Assembly (NCBI RefSeq): GCF_000155475.1
Contig: NZ_DS990393.1
Span: 1 to 64,000, forward strand
From: Helicobacter cinaedi CCUG 18818 = ATCC BAA-847
Lineage (GTDB): Bacteria > Campylobacterota > Campylobacteria > Campylobacterales > Helicobacteraceae
Length of the DNA stretch: 64,000 bases
Direction of reading: 5' to 3'
Shown: piece after piece, positions 17,114-26,971 of the stretch
How the letters are laid out: every line of letters starts with the position of its first letter
Numbering within the stretch: position 1 is the stretch's first letter
The notes under the pieces: model-generated
Told to the model about the DNA's origin: nothing
Database searches by the model: none
The model's input: the letters and a program-made list of their open reading frames with translations, nothing else
Translations under genes and position numbers: made by a program

Positions 17114-17494
17114 CTATGCTTTTTCACATCTTTTACACAGCACCGCAGCGATGGCAAATCCTCCATCGTGGCTGATACTTAGGGCTATCTCATCTATGCC
17201 AAATTCACGCATTTTACTTTGAGTAAGATTCATAAGCGGTGCATTTTTAGAATCCTTACTAATAGTCATATCTAAAAAACTAAGCTCTTTGCAGATTCCA
17301 ACGCCTAGTGCCTTAGCACAAGCCTCCTTTGCCGCCCAAAACCCCGCTATGCGAGAAATATTAAAAGCCTTGCTAGAATCTTTGTAGCAAAGCTTTATCT
17401 CATCGGCAGACAAAAACCGCCTAAGCCCCTTTATACCAAAACGCTCTACTAGCCTTTGCATACGCTCTATGCTAACAATATCAATCCCTAGCAA
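17114..17494 (-). CDS. acpS: Holo-[acyl-carrier-protein] synthase
   Basis: AcpS attaches phosphopantetheine to acyl carrier protein. The 126-residue product has LGIDIVSIERM with the magnesium-binding Asp5, the GFWAAKEACAKALG motif with the catalytic Glu, and ISHDGGFAIAAV near the end. The only possible start after the in-frame stop is a TTG at 17492-17494, three bases past the fliL stop. It lies in a tandem 10-base duplication that appears to have supplied it. Confidence 0.92.
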   Translation of the reverse strand: MLGIDIVSIERMQRLVERFGIKGLRRFLSADEIKLCYKDSSKAFNISRIAGFWAAKEACAKALGVGICKELSFLDMTISKDSKNAPLMNLTQSKMREFGIDEIALSISHDGGFAIAAVLCKRCEKA

Positions 17495-17501
17495 TCCCTA
17501 G
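17482..17501. repeat. Tandem 10-bp duplication at the fliL/acpS junction
   Basis: CAATCCCTAG occurs twice head to tail (17482-17491 and 17492-17501). On the minus strand this places the fliL TAG stop and the acpS TTG start inside the repeats. With one copy, the TTG would be out of frame with acpS. Confidence 0.8.
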
Positions 17502-18088
17502 CTCACCACAAATTCAACAAAAAATACATCAAACACCTTGCCGTCCATCAAAAATTCGTTAATGCGTTTGACAATCTCATCTTTTACGCGACTTTTACCC
17601 TTTGTCGTTGCCACATCTTCAATAGACTTAGATGAGAGAATCTCATTCACAACATCTTTAATCATCGGCATCTTATTATCAAGCTCGGCTTTTGTCGCCA
17701 TAGCCTTTGCCTCATCTTTATCAAGCTCAAATTGCATACTTGTTTTAAGGTATCTTTTGCCTGTTTGTGTCATAAGATTCACAGTAAAAGGAATAGGACC
17801 TTCCGCTGGGTAAATAAGACCGGGCTGAAGCTTATCTACACTCCGCACAGAGATTGTATTGCCTACAATAATTTGTGCTGCTTTTTGTGAGGGTTGGGTA
17901 GCTTGAGTTTTCACCTGTGGGGTGTTCTCTTGCTTTTTTTCTCCCTCATCATCTCCACCCATAAGCATAAACACCACAATACCAACCAAAATCAGTAGCA
18001 CCACAACAATGCCAATCACCACAAACAAAATTGCTTTGCTTTTTTTCTCTCCCCCGCTCTGTGGGGCTGCTTTTTCTTCTTCTGCCAT
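17498..18088 (-). CDS. fliL: Flagellar basal-body protein FliL
   Basis: This 196-residue inner-membrane protein associates with the flagellar stator. The N-terminus is short and charged, followed by one strong membrane helix (KAILFVVIGIVVVLLILVGIVV, given here in part) and a periplasmic domain with VNLMTQTGKRYLKTSMQFEL and the C-terminal FDVFFVEFVVS. The ATG at 18086-18088 is chosen because AAAGGATTAA precedes it and the N-terminus MAEEEK is typical. It starts one base after the rsmD stop. Confidence 0.9.
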   Translation of the reverse strand: MAEEEKAAPQSGGEKKSKAILFVVIGIVVVLLILVGIVVFMLMGGDDEGEKKQENTPQVKTQATQPSQKAAQIIVGNTISVRSVDKLQPGLIYPAEGPIPFTVNLMTQTGKRYLKTSMQFELDKDEAKAMATKAELDNKMPMIKDVVNEILSSKSIEDVATTKGKSRVKDEIVKRINEFLMDGKVFDVFFVEFVVS

Positions 18089-18089
18089 T

Positions 18090-18749
18090 TTAATCCTTTG
18101 CAATATAATAAGTTAGAGTGCTTTTGCCAAAACTTCGCATTTTATACCGTATATACACGCCCAACATCTCCGGCATATTATACCCACTCAAATGCTCAAA
18201 AACAATAAACCGCACCCCACAAGGCTTAAGATTCCCAACCAACGCAAAAAGTCGCTCATATATGTCCTGCATTCCCTGCCGTATGCAAAAAGGCGGGTCC
18301 AAATACAAGATGACTTTTTGCGTATGAATAAAGCCTTGTGTAAAAATATCGGTGCTGAAAAAATCGGCATTAAAGGTAGAAAATTTTAATATCTTTCCTA
18401 GCTTTTGTGCTGCATTTTTAGCATTAGCAAGATTCTGGCATAAAATTTTATATGCCTCTGTGTCTATTTCATAAAATACCGCTTCACTCGCCCCAAGTGA
18501 AAGTGCCTCAATCCCCATAGACCCACAGCCCCCAAATCCCTCAATAAACACACAATCTACAATCTCACTTTTCATTGTATTAAAAAAAGATTCTTTTACA
18601 ATGGATTTTGTTGGGCGTGTAGAAGATTTAGCATTCCATATCAGCTTTAAATGCTTTAAGACTCCCGATTGTATATAGAATCTTGGCTGTTTATCATTTG
18701 CCCCCTTTGTTTTTATCATTTGTGCCTTTACACTTAGTGCTTTTGCCAT
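18090..18749 (-). CDS. rsmD: 16S rRNA (guanine966-N2)-methyltransferase RsmD
   Basis: The 219-residue methyltransferase modifies G966 of 16S rRNA. Visible motifs are the RPTKSIVKESFFNTM block near residue 45, the SAM-binding FIEGFGGCGSMGIEALSLGA segment (in the family usually DLFAGSGALGLEALSRGA), the acidic YEIDTEA and the catalytic YLDPPF. An N-terminal extension of about 20 residues precedes the usual start of the fold. It lies between priA and fliL. Confidence 0.88.
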   Translation of the reverse strand: MAKALSVKAQMIKTKGANDKQPRFYIQSGVLKHLKLIWNAKSSTRPTKSIVKESFFNTMKSEIVDCVFIEGFGGCGSMGIEALSLGASEAVFYEIDTEAYKILCQNLANAKNAAQKLGKILKFSTFNADFFSTDIFTQGFIHTQKVILYLDPPFCIRQGMQDIYERLFALVGNLKPCGVRFIVFEHLSGYNMPEMLGVYIRYKMRSFGKSTLTYYIAKD

Positions 18750-18759
18750 ATCCGCCGCC

Positions 18760-20673
18760 TTATATGATATTCAAAGGATCAATCTCAATCTCGCAGAGAT
18801 TTTCCGCTTGCAAACGCACATAATGCAAAAGCCCTAGCAATTCACGCGTAGAAGCACTTCGCACAAGTAGCACAAAGCGATATTTATCATACAATCGCTC
18901 AAGCAACGCCTTGCAATCCCCCACAATCTCTACCTGCCCCAATGGATACTCCTGCAATAAGTTCCGCACCTTTGCTAGATTCTCTAACGCCTTTTTTTCG
19001 CTTCTATCCATAAAAGTCAAAGTCGCTAACCGCACAAATGGCGGATAAATCTTAGGGCGAGAACTAAGCTCAAAATGTAAAAAATCTTCATAATCCCCCA
19101 AAAACTGCTCCAAAAATGCCCCATTTGCACTCTCAATCCACACTTCCCCATCATACTTCCGCCCAGCTCTCCCAGCGATTTGATATAGCAGACTTAATGC
19201 CCGCTCATTACAGCGATAATCCGCACTTTTTAACACATAGTCAATGCCTAGCACCACCGCCAAATTCACATTATGGTAATCGTGTCCCTTGCTTAGCATT
19301 TGTGTGCCAACAAGAATGTCAATCTCCCCGGCATTAAAGGCTTTTAGCGTATCTTTGAGCCTTTTGTGCGTTGTGATATTATCCCTATCAAAAAGAGCAA
19401 CTTTAGAATCCGCAAAAACTCTTTGTAAAAAATTAGCCACTTGTGCCGTGCCTATGCGAAAAGAGTTAAGATTTTCACTCCCACATTGCGGACAAGCCCT
19501 AGGGATAGCCCTGCTCCAATGGCAGTAATGACACATCAGTGCATTTTTATCAAGGTGCAAAGACATATTGACTGAGCAAAACGCACATTCCACCCCACTG
19601 CCACAAGTTTGACACACAAGCATTTTGTAATGTGCGCGAGTGGGTAAAAATACAATCACTTGCTCTTTTTTCTCAAGCTTTTGGCGGATTTTTTCTATCA
19701 TTTCTGTGGGCAACAAGGCAGATTCTGTATCATTTGCAGAGTTGGCATTTGTATCACTTAGAATCTTAATATGCTTTTTAGAGCCAAAATACTGCCCTTT
19801 CAAACGATATAAACTCTTTTGCTTTGTAGCATAAAAGTAGCTTGACACGCTTGGCGTAGCCGAGCCTAAAACAACTTTCATCTCACTTTGTTTTCCAAGA
19901 TACAACGCTAAATCCCGCGTATTATAATGTGGCACACTTTGGGATTTATACGCATCATCGTGTTCTTCATCTACAATCACCAGCCCAAGATTCTTAACAG
20001 GCAGGAAAAACGCACTTCTAGCCCCAGCAATCACGCGTATATCGCCATTATGAAGCTTATCTAAAAACTTTTTCTTTTGTGCTTTTGTAATTTTGCTATG
20101 CCAAATCCCCACCATATCGCCAAATACTGCCCTAAGACGGGATTCTATCTGTGGAGTTAGGGCAATCTCTGGCATAAGAAAAAGGGCATTTTTATTCTCA
20201 TTTAGCGTTTGAGCGATAAGATGAATGTAAATTTCTGTTTTCCCACTGCCCGTATCGCCAAAAAGCAAAGGATTTGTATGTGTTTGTAAAAAATGCAAAG
20301 CGTCATTTTGTGTGAGATTGAGCTTCACTTGTGGGACAATATCCACTTTAGAATCTTCATTCCCTTTATCTTTTGCAACACACAAAGATTCATCAAAAGG
20401 CGTGAAAAGCGAGTAAGAGAGACTTAAACTCACGCAATAATACTGCATAATAAATTCAGCTAACATTTTTTGATGGGGCAAAAATCTTAAATGCGTTTTT
20501 TCTAGAATCTTACATTTAAATGTGGGGGTGGGTGTAGATTCTAATACAACGCCCAAACACTCTTTATTTCGCACATTGATAGAGCATAGCTCATCTTTCA
20601 CACATTGCGTTTCACTGCCATAAGTCAAAACGGGGGATTTTAAGCCAAGTGGGGCAATAAGGTAATAATACAA
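18760..20673 (-). CDS. priA: Primosomal replication helicase PriA
   Basis: The 637-residue helicase restarts stalled replication forks. It has Walker A GDTGSGKTE (about residue 138), the DEEHD box, the SATPS motif III, eight zinc-binding cysteines in four CxxC pairs (CQTCG, CAFC, CHYC and CPQCG) and the GTQMLSKGHDYHNV motif. The start is TTG with AAAGGTGAAG directly upstream. It is shorter than E. coli PriA but of normal length for the epsilon group. The N-terminal 3'-DNA-binding domain appears reduced. Confidence 0.93.
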   Translation of the reverse strand: MYYYLIAPLGLKSPVLTYGSETQCVKDELCSINVRNKECLGVVLESTPTPTFKCKILEKTHLRFLPHQKMLAEFIMQYYCVSLSLSYSLFTPFDESLCVAKDKGNEDSKVDIVPQVKLNLTQNDALHFLQTHTNPLLFGDTGSGKTEIYIHLIAQTLNENKNALFLMPEIALTPQIESRLRAVFGDMVGIWHSKITKAQKKKFLDKLHNGDIRVIAGARSAFFLPVKNLGLVIVDEEHDDAYKSQSVPHYNTRDLALYLGKQSEMKVVLGSATPSVSSYFYATKQKSLYRLKGQYFGSKKHIKILSDTNANSANDTESALLPTEMIEKIRQKLEKKEQVIVFLPTRAHYKMLVCQTCGSGVECAFCSVNMSLHLDKNALMCHYCHWSRAIPRACPQCGSENLNSFRIGTAQVANFLQRVFADSKVALFDRDNITTHKRLKDTLKAFNAGEIDILVGTQMLSKGHDYHNVNLAVVLGIDYVLKSADYRCNERALSLLYQIAGRAGRKYDGEVWIESANGAFLEQFLGDYEDFLHFELSSRPKIYPPFVRLATLTFMDRSEKKALENLAKVRNLLQEYPLGQVEIVGDCKALLERLYDKYRFVLLVRSASTRELLGLLHYVRLQAENLCEIEIDPLNII

Positions 20674-20702
20674 ACTTCACCTTTAAGCTTAGGGGCATAT
20701 CA

Positions 20703-20969
20703 TTAAAGCATATTTCCCAATGCTTCAATTTGCACGCTCTGTTGCGGGAGATTATCCGCACTTTCAAGGGATTTATACAAATTTTCAAGGGATTTGCAAA
20801 TAAGAGCGTATTCTTGGGCTTTTGTAATGTAGAGTTTTAAAAGGGTGAGCGGCTCAACCTCTTGCATAAAAAGCGTCTTAAGCTCTGCTCTTACCTCATC
20901 GCATAATGGATCAAGCGAAATGGTATAGCGTTTGCCATTTAGGGCTATTTCTAGGCTTTCTTGTGCCAT
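20703..20969 (-). CDS. Small hypothetical protein, possibly ZapA-like
   Basis: The 88-residue protein begins with IALNGKRYTISLDP, reminiscent of the ZapA strand-turn-strand that precedes a long helix. It continues with LKLYITKAQEYALICKSLENLYKSLESA as a helix. The similarity is weak and I do not assign a gene name. Its ATG overlaps the stop of the upstream coiled-coil gene by one base (TAATG), so the two products are probably made in equal amounts and may act together. Confidence 0.6.
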   Translation of the reverse strand: MAQESLEIALNGKRYTISLDPLCDEVRAELKTLFMQEVEPLTLLKLYITKAQEYALICKSLENLYKSLESADNLPQQSVQIEALGNML

Positions 20970-21271
20970 TATAGCCCTTGGTTATTATTTGAATCTAAAG
21001 CTTCATCGCTAAAAAAGCTTGTTTGCTGATTTGCAGGGCTACTGCTTTCGCCGTGCAACCCCTCATCAATTTTTGCAAAAAGATCTTCAAAACCCCTATC
21101 TTTATTTGCAATCTCTTCATAAAGATTTGAAATTTGCGTGTCTTTTGTCTCGTTTTGTGCCTTGAGTGAGACAATCTCAAGCTGTAAAGATTCTATTTCT
21201 TGTCGTTGTGATGTAATTTTGGAGAGCATTTCTTCTATTTTTTGGGAGAGTTTTTCCATAACACTACTCAT
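20969..21271 (-). CDS. Small coiled-coil protein
   Basis: The 100-residue product starts [18 protein letters not shown] and forms one long heptad-repeat helix through residue about 65 ([19 protein letters not shown]), followed by a flexible Ser/Gln/Asn-rich tail. The ATG at 21269-21271 is preferred to the upstream start because that extension runs into the uvrB promoter. It could be a division or nucleoid coiled coil of the ZapB type, but no family match can be claimed. It is divergent from uvrB. Confidence 0.6.
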   Translation of the reverse strand: MSSVMEKLSQKIEEMLSKITSQRQEIESLQLEIVSLKAQNETKDTQISNLYEEIANKDRGFEDLFAKIDEGLHGESSSPANQQTSFFSDEALDSNNNQGL

Positions 21272-21299
21272 TGCCAATCCTTTAATTGTGAAAATGAAG

Positions 21300-21305
21300 T
21301 ATAAT
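21300..21305 (+). promoter_or_regulatory. -10 element of uvrB
   Basis: TATAAT lies 33 bases before the uvrB ATG, with an AAGGAG site in between. It lies just upstream of the divergent coiled-coil gene start. Confidence 0.6.
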
Positions 21306-21338
21306 TCTAACACAAAAATTTCAAGGAGTGCGGAAAAA

Positions 21339-23315
21339 ATGGCAAAATTTATCCTAGAATCCCAATATGCTCCAGCAGGAGATCAGCCCCAAGCCATTAC
21401 AAAAATCACAGATTCTATTCTTAATGGAGCGAAGTATTCCACACTTGTTGGCGTTACAGGCAGTGGGAAAACCTACACGATGGCAAATATCATTGCCAAG
21501 CTCAATCTCCCAACTCTCATTATGACGCATAATAAAACCCTAGCCGCCCAGCTTTACAGCGAATTTAAGGGATTTTTTCCAAAAAACAAGGTGGAGTATT
21601 TTATCAGCCACTTTGATTACTACCAGCCAGAGGCGTATATCCCACGCCGAGATTTGTTTATAGAAAAGGATTCTAGTATCAATGAAGATTTAGAACGCTT
21701 AAGACTTTCAGCCACGACTTCACTTCTAGCCTATGATGATGTGATTGTGGTAGCTTCAGTGTCGGCAAACTATGGGCTAGGCAACCCGCAAGAATACTTA
21801 ACAATGATAGAAAAGCTAGAAGTGGGGCAGAGCTACACGCAAAAAGCCTTGCTTCTAAAGCTTGTCAATATGGGCTATACGAGAAATGACAGCATTTTTG
21901 AGCGGGGGAATTTCCGTGTAAATGGCGAAGTGGTGGATATATTCCCTGCGTATAATGAAAATGAGTTTATCCGTATTGAGTTTTTTGGCGATGAGATTGA
22001 ACGCATTGGGGCTTTTGATGCGTTGGAAAGGCAGAATCTAGCGTGGCTAAAAAGCTTTGTGCTGTATGCGGCAAATCAATTTATCGTAAGTGAAAAGCGA
22101 TTGCAACTTGCCCTGCAAAATATAGAATCTGAACTTGAAATGCGTTTGCAAGAATTTGAGCTAGAAAATAAGCAAATAGAATATCAGCGTTTAAAAGGAC
22201 GCACGGAGTTTGATTTAGAAATGATTAGAGAATCTGGAATCTGCAAGGGGATTGAAAACTACGCTAGACATCTCACAGGCAAAGCCCCGGGCGAGACGCC
22301 TTATTCCTTGCTAGATTATTTTGAGCAAAAAGGAAAGCCATATCTTATTATCGTTGATGAATCTCACGTGAGTTTGCCGCAATTTGGTGGAATGTATGCG
22401 GGGGATAGAAGCCGCAAGGAAGTGCTTGTGGAATATGGCTTCCGCCTACCTAGTGCGTTAGATAATCGCCCTTTGCGTTTTGATGAGTTTATCAATAAAG
22501 CCCCGCATTTTCTTTTTGTCTCTGCCACCCCTGCAAAGCTAGAGTTAGAGCTTAGTCAAAGCCATATTGCCGAGCAGATTATCCGCCCAACAGGGCTTTT
22601 AGATCCGCTGTATGAAGTGCGAGATAGTGATAATCAAGTGCTTGATTTATACGATGAGATAAAACTAAGGGTGGAAAATAATGAACGAGTGCTTATCACC
22701 ACACTGACTAAAAAAATGGCAGAAGAGTTAAGCAAATATTATGGGGAGCTTGGAATCAAGGTGCGGTATATGCATAGTGATATTGACGCCATTGAGCGAA
22801 ATCATCTTATCCGTTCGCTGCGATTAGGGGAATTTAATGTGCTAATTGGCATTAACCTTTTGCGTGAGGGGCTGGATTTACCGGAAGTTAGCCTAATAGC
22901 CATAATGGACGCGGATAAAGAAGGATTCTTACGCAGTGAGACAAGCCTTATTCAAACAATGGGGAGGGCGGCTAGGAATGTCAATGGCAAGGTGATTTTA
23001 TATGCTAAAAAAATTACAGGCTCTATGCAAAGGGCGTTTGATATTACAGACTATCGCCGAGCCAAACAAGAAGCATTTAATAAGGAGCATAATATCACGC
23101 CAAAGTCCGTGCAAAGGGGGCTTGAAAGTGAGCTAAAAATAGAATCTAGTGGCTTATCACGGCTCTATGAAAAAGGAAATAAAAAGATTCCAAAATCAGA
23201 GCGAGATTCAATCATTAAAGACTTAACGCTTAAAATGCAGCAAGCCGCTAAGGCATTGGAGTTTGAAGAAGCAGCTAGAATCCGCGATGAGATAGCTAAA
23301 ATCCGCAAGATGTAA
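21339..23315 (+). CDS. uvrB: Excinuclease ABC subunit B
   Basis: UvrB is the DNA damage-verifying helicase of nucleotide excision repair. The 658-residue protein starts [20 protein letters not shown], has Walker [11 protein letters not shown], a beta-hairpin region [12 protein letters not shown] that inserts between DNA strands, DESHV motif II, SATPA, the motif V/VI block [12 protein letters not shown] with QTMGRAARN, and a C-terminal UVR domain ([20 protein letters not shown]). The start at 21339 has AAGGAG eleven bases upstream. The open frame continues upstream, but that part overlaps the divergent gene and has no family counterpart. Confidence 0.96.
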   Translation: MAKFILESQYAPAGDQPQAITKITDSILNGAKYSTLVGVTGSGKTYTMANIIAKLNLPTLIMTHNKTLAAQLYSEFKGFFPKNKVEYFISHFDYYQPEAYIPRRDLFIEKDSSINEDLERLRLSATTSLLAYDDVIVVASVSANYGLGNPQEYLTMIEKLEVGQSYTQKALLLKLVNMGYTRNDSIFERGNFRVNGEVVDIFPAYNENEFIRIEFFGDEIERIGAFDALERQNLAWLKSFVLYAANQFIVSEKRLQLALQNIESELEMRLQEFELENKQIEYQRLKGRTEFDLEMIRESGICKGIENYARHLTGKAPGETPYSLLDYFEQKGKPYLIIVDESHVSLPQFGGMYAGDRSRKEVLVEYGFRLPSALDNRPLRFDEFINKAPHFLFVSATPAKLELELSQSHIAEQIIRPTGLLDPLYEVRDSDNQVLDLYDEIKLRVENNERVLITTLTKKMAEELSKYYGELGIKVRYMHSDIDAIERNHLIRSLRLGEFNVLIGINLLREGLDLPEVSLIAIMDADKEGFLRSETSLIQTMGRAARNVNGKVILYAKKITGSMQRAFDITDYRRAKQEAFNKEHNITPKSVQRGLESELKIESSGLSRLYEKGNKKIPKSERDSIIKDLTLKMQQAAKALEFEEAARIRDEIAKIRKM

Positions 23316-23393
23316 AAGCTTAAATGAAAAAGGCTTTTTTTTGAATCTTTATCCTGCAAAACATCATAACTTTGTAGCAAAATGATACAAATC

Positions 23394-23449
23394 AAAAAAA
23401 AAAAAAACGCTCTTTACTTTATAGGCTTATGCCTACATTTTTTTATAAT
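23394..23449 (+). promoter_or_regulatory. A14 tract and -10 element upstream of the small membrane protein
   Basis: A run of 14 A (23394-23407) lies 36 bases before a TATAAT (23444-23449), itself 46 bases from the start of the small membrane protein gene. A weak TAGGC/GCCTA hairpin lies between them. Long A/T tracts upstream of promoters vary in length and alter expression in H. pylori; a similar role here is an inference. Confidence 0.45.
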
Positions 23450-23495
23450 GCGATGTCTTGTATAACAAGGACAAATTGCATTTTAAGGAGAAACA

Positions 23496-23681
23496 ATGTT
23501 TCAATTTACCATATCTGTGGGAAATTTTATCGTCAAGCTATGCTATGTGCTAAGTCTTGTTGGTGCTGTTCTTTACGGCATAAGTTTTCTATCGCCCAAT
23601 AATGTTTTAGGTGGTTTAATGGCTATCATTGCCGGAGTATTGCTAGTCATCTTAGCTTTTTACTTACTTTTTCATTATTGA
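23496..23681 (+). CDS. Small two-helix membrane protein
   Basis: The 61-residue product has two predicted membrane helices, about 13-31 (KLCYVLSLVGAVLYGISFL) and 38-59 (LGGLMAIIAGVLLVILAFYLL). A TTAAGGAGAAAC ribosome site is placed ideally before the ATG, so the gene is very probably real. It resembles the layout of DUF4282 proteins, but I would not assign that family. It sits alone between uvrB and the convergent acetate permease gene. Confidence 0.65.
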   Translation: MFQFTISVGNFIVKLCYVLSLVGAVLYGISFLSPNNVLGGLMAIIAGVLLVILAFYLLFHY

Positions 23682-23811
23682 TATTCATCAGCAGCTTATA
23701 AATCTTAATGCTAAACTTGATAAGAAAGAAAACAAGGAAAGTCTCTAAATCTCCCATTTTTCAAAGGAGCTTTTAGAATCTGCAATCCACCTTTAAAGTG
23801 GATTGCAAGAA

Positions 23812-25470
23812 TTAGTGAGACACCGCTTCACTTGCACCGACACCGCTTTGAGCGCGGAAGTCTTGAGATTCAAAGCCACTTCTATCAATCTCCGCTCGTT
23901 TAGAGCCATCAAGCTTAGAGATAATAAAAATTGCTATAAAAGTCAAAGGCATTGTAAAAATTGCCGGATGATCATAAGGGAAAATAGCCACTTCAAAGCC
24001 AAAGCTTTTCACCCAAATGCTAGGACTTAAAACAACAAGTGTCAGCACTACAACAAGTCCTATCAGCCCACCCCAAAACGCACCTTGAGTTGTAAGATTT
24101 TTCCAATAGATTGAAAGCAACAAAATAGGGAAATTCACACTCGCAGCAATCGCAAACGCAAGTCCCACCATAAAGGCGATATTTTGCTTTTCAAACAAGA
24201 ATCCTAACGCGATAGCTAAAACCCCTAAGAATATAGTCGCACCTTTTGTTACTCTCATCTCTAATTTAGAATCGCATTTGCCATCTTTGCAGACATTCAC
24301 AAACAAGTCGTGGCTTATAGCCCCAGCCCCAGAAATCGCAAGACCCGAGACTACCGCTAAAATCGTAGCAAATGCCACCGCTGAAATAAAGCCTAAAAAG
24401 ACATTGCCACCAAGCACTTCAGCCAAGCTGATTGCTACCATATTTGCCACACCACTATAAGAGCCATCGGGCTTTGTAAATTCAGGATTCCCATAAAGCA
24501 AAGCGATAGCCCCAAAGCCGATGATAAAGGTAAGGATATAAAAATACCCAATAAGCCCTGTGGCGTAGAACACTGATTTTCTAGCCTCTTTTGCGTCTTT
24601 CACCGTGAAAAATCGCATTAAAATATGTGGCAATCCTGCTGTCCCAAACATCAAAGCAAGTCCAAGTGAAAGGGCAGAAATCGTATCGGGCAAAAACGCA
24701 CCCGGCGACATAATCGCTTCACCTTTTGGGTGATGAGAAATGGCTTGTGAAAAATAATAAGTAAGATCAAATTTTGTCAAATACAACACCATAATCGCCA
24801 TAAAACTAGCCCCTGCCAAAAGCAGCACAGCCTTGATGATTTGCACCCAAGTTGTCGCGTGCATTCCGCCAAAGACAACATAGCAAATCATCAAAATCCC
24901 AACTAAAATCACAGCAACGCCATAAGGAAGTCCAAAAAGCACTTGTATGAGCTGCCCTGCTCCAACCATTTGAGCGATAAGGTAAAATACAATCACGCTT
25001 AATGCTGAAATGGCAGAGATAACGCGGATAGGCTTTGCATCAAGGCGATATGCGGTAATATCAGCGAAGGTAAATTTCCCAAGATTGCGGAACTTTTCAG
25101 CGATTAGAAACAATATAATAGGCCACCCAACCAAAAATCCAATAGAGTAGATTAGCCCATCAAATCCATTTGTAAAAACTAACGCTGTAATACCCAAAAA
25201 ACTCGCAGCACTCATATAATCCCCAGCAATCGCAATACCATTTTGCATACCTGTAATATTGCCACCAGCAGTGTAGAAACCGCTTGCGGATTGACTCTTT
25301 TTATTAGATAAATAGGTAATAAATAATGTTGCCAAAACAAAGGCTAAAAACATACCGATAGCAACCGGATTCACATCTGCCTTTGCACCACCTGCATCAA
25401 AAGCCGCACCAAATGCAGAGCCACCTGCTAATAAGCCTAACCCTGCAACCAAAAGTTTTGCATTTTTCAT
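23812..25470 (-). CDS. actP: Cation/acetate symporter, ActP-like
   Basis: The 552-residue permease belongs to the sodium:solute symporter family and matches the ActP subgroup: an N-terminal leader-like helix, [43 protein letters not shown] (described in part; SxxxFYxAGGxI and [11 protein letters not shown] are diagnostic), [19 protein letters not shown] and [17 protein letters not shown]. About 13 membrane helices are apparent. It imports acetate or another short monocarboxylate with sodium or protons. It overlaps the DUF485 gene start by 4 bases, the usual yjcH-actP pair. Confidence 0.88.
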   Translation of the reverse strand: MKNAKLLVAGLGLLAGGSAFGAAFDAGGAKADVNPVAIGMFLAFVLATLFITYLSNKKSQSASGFYTAGGNITGMQNGIAIAGDYMSAASFLGITALVFTNGFDGLIYSIGFLVGWPIILFLIAEKFRNLGKFTFADITAYRLDAKPIRVISAISALSVIVFYLIAQMVGAGQLIQVLFGLPYGVAVILVGILMICYVVFGGMHATTWVQIIKAVLLLAGASFMAIMVLYLTKFDLTYYFSQAISHHPKGEAIMSPGAFLPDTISALSLGLALMFGTAGLPHILMRFFTVKDAKEARKSVFYATGLIGYFYILTFIIGFGAIALLYGNPEFTKPDGSYSGVANMVAISLAEVLGGNVFLGFISAVAFATILAVVSGLAISGAGAISHDLFVNVCKDGKCDSKLEMRVTKGATIFLGVLAIALGFLFEKQNIAFMVGLAFAIAASVNFPILLLSIYWKNLTTQGAFWGGLIGLVVVLTLVVLSPSIWVKSFGFEVAIFPYDHPAIFTMPLTFIAIFIISKLDGSKRAEIDRSGFESQDFRAQSGVGASEAVSH

Positions 25471-25856
25471 TCTCCACCTCCCTTTGCTATGCTAGATTCT
25501 GTAAAATTTTTATAATCAATCTCACCATTTTGAAGAGGCTTTATCACATCACTTTCTTCTAACTCACGCAAAATCTCATCTTGATCTTTATCAAAATATG
25601 AATTTGCCAAAAAAGTGTAAAGCCCTGTCGCCACAACAGACAAAACAATCAAAAAGATTCCTACAATAATTCCAAGCGTAATTGAGCTAGGTCCCAAACG
25701 ATAACCAAGCACTTCAGGAGCAAGTCCTACACCTAGAATAAAAATATAGTAACAAGCGAGTATTACCAATGAAAGCACTAAAGAAATTTTGTTTCGTTTA
25801 GAAACAAAATTCTTAAATCTAATAATGGCTTTTAGCTGGTTTTGAGATAGTTTCAT
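25467..25856 (-). CDS. DUF485-family membrane protein, YjcH-like
   Basis: This 129-residue protein has two membrane helices (about 25-47 and 58-80) and the DUF485 pattern ending [20 protein letters not shown]. In E. coli, yjcH lies between acs and actP. Here too it directly precedes the acetate symporter, with translational overlap. It is probably an accessory subunit or stabiliser of the permease. The upstream gap contains repeated GTAAC words that may be regulator sites. Confidence 0.82.
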   Translation of the reverse strand: MKLSQNQLKAIIRFKNFVSKRNKISLVLSLVILACYYIFILGVGLAPEVLGYRLGPSSITLGIIVGIFLIVLSVVATGLYTFLANSYFDKDQDEILRELEESDVIKPLQNGEIDYKNFTESSIAKGGGE

Positions 25857-26185
25857 AACTCTCCTCCTTTTTGTGTATTTTTGTATATTTATGCCACTTA
25901 TATAGATACTAAAAGTAACATACTCCTATGCTACAATAAAATATATGTAACTAAAAATAATTTATACCAACTCATTTTTAAATGGTAAAAAAGTAACATA
26001 ACACTATATTTTAATATATTTTTAAGCTAAAAATATAAAAGTAAGTTGAAAATATGTAAGCAAAAAAGAAGCTACTGCAAATGCACAAAATCCTATGAAA
26101 ATACAAAAAAGAGAGAACAAAAAAGAATCTAGCAGAAAATCCCCAAGCCTACAAAAAGTCAGGCTTAGAGAAACGAGAAAAAAGA
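25857..26185. promoter_or_regulatory. Gap with repeated AAAAGTAACATA elements upstream of yjcH-actP
   Basis: No gene is seen in these 329 bases. AAAAGTAACATA occurs perfectly twice (25911-25922 and 25989-26000), with related ATGTAAC, AAGTAAG and ATGTAAG words at about 25945, 26039 and 26053. The cluster lies directly upstream of the acetate-permease operon and could be binding sites for a regulator. Part of the gap also holds the 3' region of tsaA. Confidence 0.4.
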
Positions 26186-26782
26186 TTAAAGCTTGTTAGC
26201 GTGTTTGCTTAGGTAGTCTGCCACACCTTTAGCGTCAGCTTTCATGCCTTCATCGCCTTTATTCCAGCCCGCTGGGCATACTTCGCCGTGTTCTTCAACA
26301 AACAGCATAGCATCAACCATACGAATCATTTCATCAACATTGCGTCCAAGTGGCAGGTCATTAATCACAGCGTGGCGAACAACTTTATTTTTATCAATCA
26401 AAAAGCTCCCGCGAAGTGCAACCGCACCATTAAATAGCACATCATAATCGCGTGAGATTTGCTTTGTCAAATCTGATACCATAGGGAAGCTCACTGCGCC
26501 AATCCCACCTTCATTGACAGGCACATTTCTCCACGCAAAATGCACTTCTTTAGAATCAATAGAAACGCCAATCACACTTACACCACGCTCTGCAAAGTCT
26601 TTCACGCGTTTATCAAATGCAATAACCTCGCTTGGACACACAAATGTAAAGTCCTTTGGCCAGAAAAACACTACGGCACCATTTTTGCCAATATTGTTAT
26701 ACAAATTGAAGCTGTCTTCAAATGTCCCATCTGCCTTAATTGCCTCAGCCGTAAAATCCGGTGCTGGTTTTGTAACTAACAT
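26186..26782 (-). CDS. tsaA: 2-Cys peroxiredoxin (AhpC/TsaA)
   Basis: The 198-residue alkyl hydroperoxide reductase reduces peroxides in the cytoplasm and in H. pylori is an abundant thioredoxin-dependent antioxidant. The peroxidatic cysteine is Cys49 in DFTFVCPSE and the resolving one is Cys169 in GEVCPAGW. The FFWPKDF and GVSIDSKEVHFAW blocks are typical. I use the ATG at 26780-26782 with AAGGAGTTTGAT upstream, giving the family length, rather than the upstream ATG at 26827. Confidence 0.95.
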   Translation of the reverse strand: MLVTKPAPDFTAEAIKADGTFEDSFNLYNNIGKNGAVVFFWPKDFTFVCPSEVIAFDKRVKDFAERGVSVIGVSIDSKEVHFAWRNVPVNEGGIGAVSFPMVSDLTKQISRDYDVLFNGAVALRGSFLIDKNKVVRHAVINDLPLGRNVDEMIRMVDAMLFVEEHGEVCPAGWNKGDEGMKADAKGVADYLSKHANKL

Positions 26783-26971
26783 ATCAAACTCCTTAAGAAA
26801 AAATATTGATAATAAATCTATTATCATAGGCGTAATTGTATTTTATGCAAGTAACTCAATCCTAAATGATAATTTATTTCTTTTAGATTCTTTTGTTTTT
26901 CACATATTTTTCACCCCAAAAGCTAGAATCTAGCCTTTTCAAGCCATTTTATAGAATCTAAAATATAAATC

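Noticed and set aside
21138-21338. A 67-residue N-terminal extension of UvrB in the same open frame
   Set aside because: It overlaps the divergent coiled-coil gene and its promoter, it has no counterpart in UvrB proteins, and the ATG at 21339 has a good ribosome site.
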